A stretch of DNA of 5,797 nt from NCBI GenBank assembly GCA_019241495.1, contig JAFAWZ010000025.1, positions 1-5,797 on the forward strand, written 5' to 3'. The stretch is from Acidimicrobiales bacterium. GTDB lineage: Bacteria; Actinomycetota; Acidimicrobiia; Acidimicrobiales; Palsa-688. The position numbers and the translations under genes are program-made. The notes under the pieces were generated by a model. It saw only the letters and a program-made list of their open reading frames with translations. It had not been told where the DNA came from and made no database searches. Shown one piece after another: positions 1-5,797 of the stretch (positions are counted from its first letter, which is position 1; each line of letters opens with the position of its first letter).

Positions 1-328
1 GGCCGAGCGCGACCAGGACCGCACCGAGGAGAACGATGGCGGCCCACTCGACGGAACCCACGCCGAACAGCAGCAGGGCCCGATCCCGGGCCGACCAGCC
101 CGGCTGGTGGCGCACGGCGGTGAGAATGGCATTGACCCAGCCCAGGCCGTAGGCCACGAGAATGGCCGCCCCGGCGATCAGGAACGGGGGTTCGGAAACA
201 AGCGGTAGCTCCGGGCCCTTGACCCGGGCGCCGAGGCCCCGCAGCCGCTCCGCCCAGTCGGGCCGCGGGGATCCCGGCGGGGGCGGCGGCGGGCCTGTGA
301 TCCAGGGCCCAGGGTCGGAACCGGACAT
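1..328 (-). CDS. Membrane protein of unknown function, N-terminal part (cut by window edge)
   Basis: I do not recognise the family. The reverse strand is open from an ATG at 328 to the window edge, giving 109 residues without a stop. The protein begins with a polar, proline-rich head (residues 1-46) containing a run of six prolines at 13-18, then a short basic stretch (WAERLRGLGARVK, 25-37). Two hydrophobic segments follow, about 49-72 and 84-109, separated by a basic loop (RHQPGWSARDR, 73-83); both look like transmembrane helices. There is no signal peptide, so the head is probably cytosolic. The start is well supported: GGAGGAG (reverse complement of 331-337) lies just upstream of the ATG. 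The gene is divergent from the LysR regulator with only 101 bp between the two starts, which makes it the obvious candidate target of that regulator. The C-terminus, and so any functional domain, lies outside the window. Confidence 0.75.
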   Translation of the reverse strand, partial: MSGSDPGPWITGPPPPPPGSPRPDWAERLRGLGARVKGPELPLVSEPPFLIAGAAILVAYGLGWVNAILTAVRHQPGWSARDRALLLFGVGSVEWAAIVLLGAVLVALG

Positions 329-330
329 GA

Positions 331-337
331 CTCCTCC
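331..337 (-). promoter_or_regulatory. Strong Shine-Dalgarno of the membrane protein gene
   Basis: The reverse strand reads GGAGGAG immediately 5' of the ATG at 328; counted from the core GGAGG, the gap is 4 nt. It fixes the start codon of the truncated membrane protein and contrasts with the divergent regulator and the aconitase, neither of which has a visible ribosome binding site. Confidence 0.75.
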
Positions 338-374
338 GTACCATACGCCCCCGCAGTCAATGCTGGGCCCGCCA

Positions 375-384
375 TCACCGGTGA
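375..384. promoter_or_regulatory. Perfect 10-bp palindrome, candidate operator
   Basis: TCACCGGTGA is perfectly self-complementary and sits between the divergent membrane protein and LysR regulator starts, 16 bp (core to core) upstream of the candidate -35 of the regulator. LysR proteins typically bind dyad sites in such divergent regions to repress themselves and control the neighbour. Binding is inference, and the dyad does not have the classical T-N11-A form. The first 8 bases recur in front of aconitase at 4050-4057. Confidence 0.3.
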
Positions 385-390
385 CATCTA

Positions 391-419
391 TTGGACAGCT
401 TGGCCGAGTAGACTACATC
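391..419 (+). promoter_or_regulatory. Candidate promoter of the LysR regulator, leaderless or nearly so
   Basis: TTGGAC (391-396) resembles a -35 box; a 17-bp spacer leads to TACATC (414-419) as one possible -10. A better -10 match by sequence, TAGACT (409-414), lies closer, but at a 12-bp spacing. Either would start transcription within about 3-10 nt of the ATG at 430. No Shine-Dalgarno is seen in front of that ATG, so a leaderless or near-leaderless mRNA, common in actinobacteria, fits. The small dyad GTAGACTAC (408-416) overlaps this site and could be an autoregulatory half-operator. Confidence 0.35.
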
Positions 420-429
420 TCCGATAACG

Positions 430-1349
430 ATGGATCTGCGCCAGCTGCAAGCCCTCATAGCCATCGCCGACCACGGCAGCTTCTCCTCGGCCGCCGCCGC
501 TTTGCGCACCGTCCAGTCCAACGTGTCGAGCCACATCGCCCGTCTGGAGCGCGAGCTCGGCGCTCAGCTCGTCGACCGCCAGAGCGGGCGCCTGACCGAA
601 GAGGGCAACGCGGTGGTGGCCCGGGCCCGTCGGGTGTCGGCCGAGCTGGAGGCGGCCGTGTCCGATGTAGCCGCCCTACGCCACGAGATCTCCGGCACCG
701 CCCGGATCGGCATGATCGGCACCACGGCCCGCTGGCTGGCCCCTCTCCTGCTCGATCGCATGGCGGCCAAGCACCCGAAGGTCCGCCTGTTGATAGGCGA
801 CGGCACCTCGGCGACGCTCGAGCCGCTCCTCGCGGCCGGGTCGCTCGACGCGGCGGTCGTCAACCTGCCGCAGAGCAACCCTGACCTGGTGGAGCGCCCG
901 CTCTTCGACGAGGACCTGCTCCTGGTCGTTCCCCGAGGCCATCCCCTGGCCGGGCGCGACCGGGTCGACATCGAAGACCTCGACGGCCTGCAGCTCCTCT
1001 TGCCGGTACCAGGGACCAACTTTCGCAAGGAGATCGACGACGCCTGCCGGGCGGCCGGCGTCACCTTGGCCCCCCGAGCGGAGCTGGACGGGGTCCGGTT
1101 GATCGCCTCGTTGACGCTGCGGGGCTACGCACCTGCGATCCTGCCCGCCACCGGCGCGACCGACGGCCTCGGCTTTCCCCGGATCCGGGTGGTCGGGCTG
1201 CCCCCGAGAACGGTGGGCCTGGTGGTCCGCCGCCGCAACCTGCCGAGTGCGGCGGCTCGAGCCATGCTCGACGTTCTCGAAGAAGTGGTGAGCACCAACC
1301 TCGACCCGGCCCGGGGTCTCCATCCTCCCTCCCGGGAGAGAGAAAGCGT

Positions 1350-1353
<4 letters not shown>
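430..1353 (+). CDS. LysR-type transcriptional regulator
   Basis: A 307-residue protein of the usual LysR length (about 300). Residues 1-60 form the winged helix-turn-helix: it opens MDLRQLQALIAIADHGSFSS, and the recognition region at about 17-50 includes AAAALRTVQSNVSSHI and ends ELGAQLVDR. A linker helix follows at about 58-88. The periplasmic-binding-protein-like effector domain starts near GTARIGMIGTTARW (89-102) and shows typical elements such as LDAAVVNLP and VVPRGHPLAG. It should bind DNA as a dimer or tetramer in the cytosol and respond to a small molecule that cannot be read from sequence. The ATG is chosen because it gives the canonical LysR N-terminus; no Shine-Dalgarno precedes it. 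Divergent to it is a membrane protein gene, the likeliest target besides itself; downstream, aconitase is convergent, so direct control of aconitase is less likely. The family call is firm, the regulon unknown. Confidence 0.95.
1325..1342. repeat. Imperfect inverted repeat at the regulator/aconitase 3' junction
   Basis: CTCCCGGGAG (1329-1338) is a perfect palindrome, extended after one mismatch by CTC/GAG on the outside (1325-1327 with 1340-1342). It lies in the last codons of the LysR gene, 11 nt beyond the aconitase stop as read on the minus strand. Because the two genes overlap at their stops, this is the only dyad near the junction that could serve as a bidirectional terminator. With no natural loop and no T tract, the hairpin would be short, so the role is weakly supported. 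Confidence 0.2.
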
Positions 1354-4034
<2,681 letters not shown>

Positions 4035-4177
4035 GGACCACAGTCTGGCTCACCGGTCCCCGACGGCGACAAACAGCGGAGCGCAAGGAGCAAAACGCCC
4101 GTCACTCCCGTTGAGCATCCTTTTCCCACAGATTGCGGAAACGTTGTCCGCCCCGGGCTGTGAGGGTGTTCTGGGCT

Positions 4178-4206
4178 CGTCTACCATTTGTAACGATATC
4201 GGTCAA
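4178..4206 (-). promoter_or_regulatory. Candidate aconitase promoter
   Basis: On the reverse strand TTGACC (4201-4206) is a good -35 match, and 17 bp further lies TAGACG (4178-4183) as a fair -10, similar to TAGACT near the LysR start. Transcription would begin near 4170, leaving a 5' leader of about 135 nt before the aconitase ATG. Such a leader could carry post-transcriptional control, but no recognisable riboswitch or iron-responsive structure was identified. Confidence 0.35.
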
Positions 4207-4221
4207 AACAAGGGGCGCAAC

Positions 4222-4332
4222 GTGTTGGACGATCGAGGTTTGGACGAACAGACCGTCGTAGCAGGGGCCAGAGGACAGAAGCGGCACGCCATCGACAACC
4301 TGGCCTGCCACCTGCTCCGGCCCCGGGCCTGA
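4222..4332 (+). CDS. Possible 36-residue leader ORF before the cyclase
   Basis: A GTG at 4222 preceded by AAGGGG (4210-4215, 6-nt gap) opens a 36-residue frame ending in TGA at 4330-4332, 22 bp before the cyclase ATG. The product starts VLDDRGLDEQTVV and ends HLLRPRA; it is charged, with no signal peptide, membrane segment or family I recognise. The Shine-Dalgarno is at least as good as that of the cyclase itself. Translation ending just ahead of the GC-rich structure at 4320-4354 could open it for cyclase initiation. Against it: in DNA this GC-rich, a 37-codon open frame is expected by chance. Confidence 0.18.
   Translation: MLDDRGLDEQTVVAGARGQKRHAIDNLACHLLRPRA
4225..4247 (+). repeat. 8-bp direct repeat TTGGACGA, 15-bp period
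   Basis: TTGGACGA occurs at 4225-4232 and 4240-4247, with 7 bp between the copies, in the upstream region of the cyclase. A 15-bp period puts the copies about one and a half helical turns apart. It could be a tandem regulator site, or merely part of the possible leader ORF, where it encodes L-D-D and L-D-E. No function is established. Confidence 0.3.
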
Positions 4333-4354
4333 TCCGGCGCCGGGTGGTCGGGGC

Positions 4355-5659
4355 ATGTCCGAAGCGGGACAGACCATGAGTGCCGGTGTGCAGACCACGG
4401 CCATAGCCGCCCTCGAGGTGGTGCCTTTCGCCATGCTGATCGCCGACGCGTCGGGCCAGGTAATGGCCGTCAACCAGCGGTGGATCGAGCTTTCCGGGCT
4501 GCGCCGGGCCCCGTCGCTCGGCACCGGCTGGCTGAGCGTGGTGGAGCCCGACTCGCGCGGGCGGCTGCGGGCGGACGCGGTCCGGGTCGGTCGCGAAGGT
4601 GGCAGCGCCACCGCCGACTACCAGCTTGGCGGCCCGCCTAACGGCCGGTGGACCCGGTGGTGGATCAGCCGGCACGAGCTCGAAGGCACGGGCCTGGTCG
4701 CCATCGCGGTGGCTGACGTGCACGACGACTACGCCCGCCAGGCGAACCTCTACCATTTGGCCACCCACGACTCGTTGACCGGCCTGATCAACCGGAGCCA
4801 TTTCATCGAGTCCATCGACCAGGCCCTCCGGCGCAACCAACGCCTGGCCCGCCACGTGGGTGTGGTCTACGTGGATCTCGATGGCTTCAAGCGGGTCAAC
4901 GACCGCGGTGGCCACTCCCTCGGCGACCGGGTGCTCTTCGCCATCGGGGCCCGCCTGCGCCACGCAGTGCGCTCCGCCGACATGGTCGCCCGCATCGGTG
5001 GGGACGAGTTCGCCGTCCTGTGCGAGGGGCTGAACGAAGCCGAGCAGGCCGACGTAGTGGCCCGCCGCATCGGGCAGGCGCTCACCGAGTCGGTAGACCT
5101 CGACGGCGAGCGGTGGGCCGTCGTCGCCTCGGTAGGCGCGGCGGTGGACATGGGCGGCCCCGATACTGCAGAAGAGCTCGTCGATCGAGCCGACCGGGCC
5201 ATGTACACGGTGAAGCTGTCGCGCCGGACCAGCGCCGACCGCGACGATGACCGCGCCGGCGCCAGCCCGCAGGCGGTGGCGCTGCGCGAGCGCGACGACG
5301 ATGGCCCGGCGGCCACTCCCGACCCCGGTACCCCCTCGCCCGTTCGGCGGTGGGAGGACTCGCGACGGCCGGCCGCCCCGGTGGGCTCGCCGACGCCGCC
5401 CAGCCCGGTGCCGAGCCCCGTGCCGAGCCCAGCGGCCGATACGGCCAAGGCAGCTGAGACGGCTGAACCCCAACCCGCGCCCGCGTTGGAGCCAGAGCCG
5501 GCCGGCGACGATGACCCGGCTCGGAGCCGTCTGCTGAACGACGTCGTCACATTGCGCGAGAGCATCGAGTCGATCAGGCGGATGCTGGATCGGCTACTGA
5601 CCACCGACCAAGGCGCGGCCGAGGCCCGAGAGAGGCGGGAACCGCCCAACCGGGATTAG
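4355..5659 (+). CDS. PAS-GGDEF diguanylate cyclase with coiled-coil C-terminal tail
   Basis: Makes cyclic di-GMP from two GTP (EC 2.7.7.65), apparently in the cytosol since no membrane segment is seen. The protein has 434 residues. A PAS sensor domain covers about 15-125 (VVPFAMLIADASGQVMAVN at 22-40). The GGDEF domain covers about 130-293: DSLTGLINR (139-147), VDLDGFKRVND (173-183) with metal-binding Asp174, GHSLGD (186-191), the intact GGDEF signature at 215-219, SVGAA (259-263) and DRAMYTVK (280-287). RSAD (206-209) lies exactly where the product-binding inhibitory RxxD site belongs, so feedback inhibition is likely. Residues 295-390 are charged and proline-rich, with SPVPSPVPSP at 350-359, and look disordered. 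Residues 391-415 form a heptad helix. ATG 4355 is preceded by a modest GGTGG at 7 nt; ATG 4376 would drop only seven residues. An in-frame TAG at 4259 and the lack of other starts exclude a longer protein. The PAS ligand is unknown. Confidence 0.95.
   Translation: MSEAGQTMSAGVQTTAIAALEVVPFAMLIADASGQVMAVNQRWIELSGLRRAPSLGTGWLSVVEPDSRGRLRADAVRVGREGGSATADYQLGGPPNGRWTRWWISRHELEGTGLVAIAVADVHDDYARQANLYHLATHDSLTGLINRSHFIESIDQALRRNQRLARHVGVVYVDLDGFKRVNDRGGHSLGDRVLFAIGARLRHAVRSADMVARIGGDEFAVLCEGLNEAEQADVVARRIGQALTESVDLDGERWAVVASVGAAVDMGGPDTAEELVDRADRAMYTVKLSRRTSADRDDDRAGASPQAVALRERDDDGPAATPDPGTPSPVRRWEDSRRPAAPVGSPTPPSPVPSPVPSPAADTAKAAETAEPQPAPALEPEPAGDDDPARSRLLNDVVTLRESIESIRRMLDRLLTTDQGAAEARERREPPNRD
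5408..5431 (+). repeat. 12-bp tandem repeat encoding VPSP twice
   Basis: Two in-frame copies of GTGCCGAGCCC plus one variable base (5408-5419 and 5420-5431) encode VPSP-VPSP at residues 352-359 of the cyclase, within its disordered linker. Such repeats can change in copy number by slippage, which would alter linker length in 4-residue steps without shifting the frame. Confidence 0.7.
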
Positions 5660-5662
5660 TCA

Positions 5663-5684
5663 AGGTCGCCCTGGCGGGCGGCCT
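5663..5684 (+). terminator. Hairpin terminator after the diguanylate cyclase
   Basis: AGGTCGCCC (5663-5671) pairs with GGGCGGCCT (5676-5684) over nine base pairs, one of them a G-T wobble, around a 4-nt TGGC loop. It begins 4 nt after the cyclase stop. No strong T tract follows, only GTTCAGGCTT, which is common for terminators in high-GC actinobacteria. A second small dyad, GCCTG-TT-CAGGC (5681-5692), overlaps its 3' arm and could form an alternative structure. The near-symmetric stem could also stop transcription coming from the right. Confidence 0.55.
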
Positions 5685-5686
5685 GT

Positions 5687-5797
5687 TCAGGCTTGAAAAT
5701 GGGGTGTGTTGCCCGCTGACGTCGTTGTTCTATGGCTCGTTGGAGGCCGTGGATTAGTCGGACGCGGGGAGTGGCGCTTTGGGCCTTTCAGTGTTGC
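5687..5797 (-). other. Unassigned right end, possibly the 3' end of a minus-strand gene
   Basis: No gene could be assigned here. One minus-strand frame is open from the window edge to TGA at 5687-5689, giving 36 residues rich in Pro, Thr, Arg and His and ending NTPHFQA; if real, it is the C-terminus of a gene beginning beyond the window. A second minus frame (5656-5787, 43 residues, including RLIHGLQRAIEQRRQRATHP) looks more protein-like, and its TAA overlaps the cyclase TAG. It has no start codon and an in-frame TGA at 5788-5790, so it would have to be a remnant or frameshifted. GC falls to about 58% from 5685 on, and T greatly exceeds A on the plus strand. Confidence 0.2.

Larger units (their letters stand above)
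4035..4354. other. 320-bp divergent intergenic region between aconitase and diguanylate cyclase
   Basis: This stretch should hold promoters for both genes. The most AT-rich patch, about 4184-4211 around GATATC (4195-4200), is the natural promoter zone. The aconitase-proximal part (4035-4170) shows no feature beyond a partial copy, TCACCGGT (4050-4057), of the palindrome near the LysR start. The cyclase-proximal part is very GC-rich and has possible hairpins: GCCCCG (4320-4325) can pair with CGGGGC (4349-4354) right before the ATG, and CCGGCGCCGG (4334-4343) is a perfect palindrome. I see no clear plus-strand promoter hexamers for the cyclase. Confidence 0.5.

Noticed and set aside
162..884. 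A 240-codon plus-strand open frame across the membrane protein and the start of the regulator
   Set aside because: It runs through the divergent promoter region and the LysR gene in another frame; its product is mostly Arg, Pro and Gly. The LysR reading frame is unmistakable.
4035..4354. Riboswitch or iron-responsive leader in front of aconitase or the cyclase
   Set aside because: I looked for a c-di-GMP riboswitch-like core and other known leader motifs and recognised none; only generic GC-rich pairing is seen.
4181..5473. A 430-codon minus-strand open frame opposite the diguanylate cyclase
   Set aside because: It is the antisense shadow of a clear PAS-GGDEF gene; the product is His/Gly/Arg-rich, low in complexity and has no family features.
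5660..5797. An insertion sequence end or attachment site at the right edge
   Set aside because: No terminal inverted repeat, target duplication, tRNA end or transposase motif can be seen in the 138 bp available; the lower GC alone is not enough.

Overview
The window is high-GC DNA (roughly 70% by eye), with GC-biased third codon positions and long spurious open frames on both strands. This suits a high-GC actinomycete; an Acidimicrobiia-like actinobacterium is my best guess, but no taxonomic marker gene is present. The content is mostly ordinary chromosomal housekeeping and regulation. I found no mobile element, CRISPR array, tRNA or rRNA, and nothing that amounts to a new multi-gene system.

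Layout, left to right. (1) 1-328, minus: the N-terminal 109 residues of a membrane protein with a proline-rich cytosolic head and two predicted transmembrane helices, cut by the window edge. (2) 329-429: a short divergent intergenic region with a strong Shine-Dalgarno for the membrane gene, a perfect 10-bp palindrome and a probable promoter for the next gene. (3) 430-1353, plus: a complete LysR-type transcriptional regulator. (4) 1350-4034, minus: a complete aconitase A, convergent with the regulator and sharing the 4-bp CTAG in which both stop codons lie. (5) 4035-4354: a 320-bp divergent intergenic region with a candidate aconitase promoter, an 8-bp direct repeat and a possible 36-codon leader ORF. 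(6) 4355-5659, plus: a PAS-GGDEF diguanylate cyclase with intact active site and inhibitory site, followed by a long disordered tail and a C-terminal coiled coil. (7) 5660-5797: a terminator-like hairpin directly after the cyclase, then T-rich, lower-GC DNA with no assignable gene, possibly the 3' end of a minus-strand gene lying beyond the window.

The genes do not form one operon; each is its own transcription unit. The LysR regulator most plausibly controls itself and the divergent membrane protein gene, as is common in that family. Aconitase serves the TCA cycle and the cyclase makes c-di-GMP. A link between the two through their shared intergenic region is possible but not shown. The points most worth a second look are the coiled-coil tail of the cyclase, the short leader ORF in front of it, the regulator-side palindrome with a partial copy in front of aconitase, and the compositional change at the right end.
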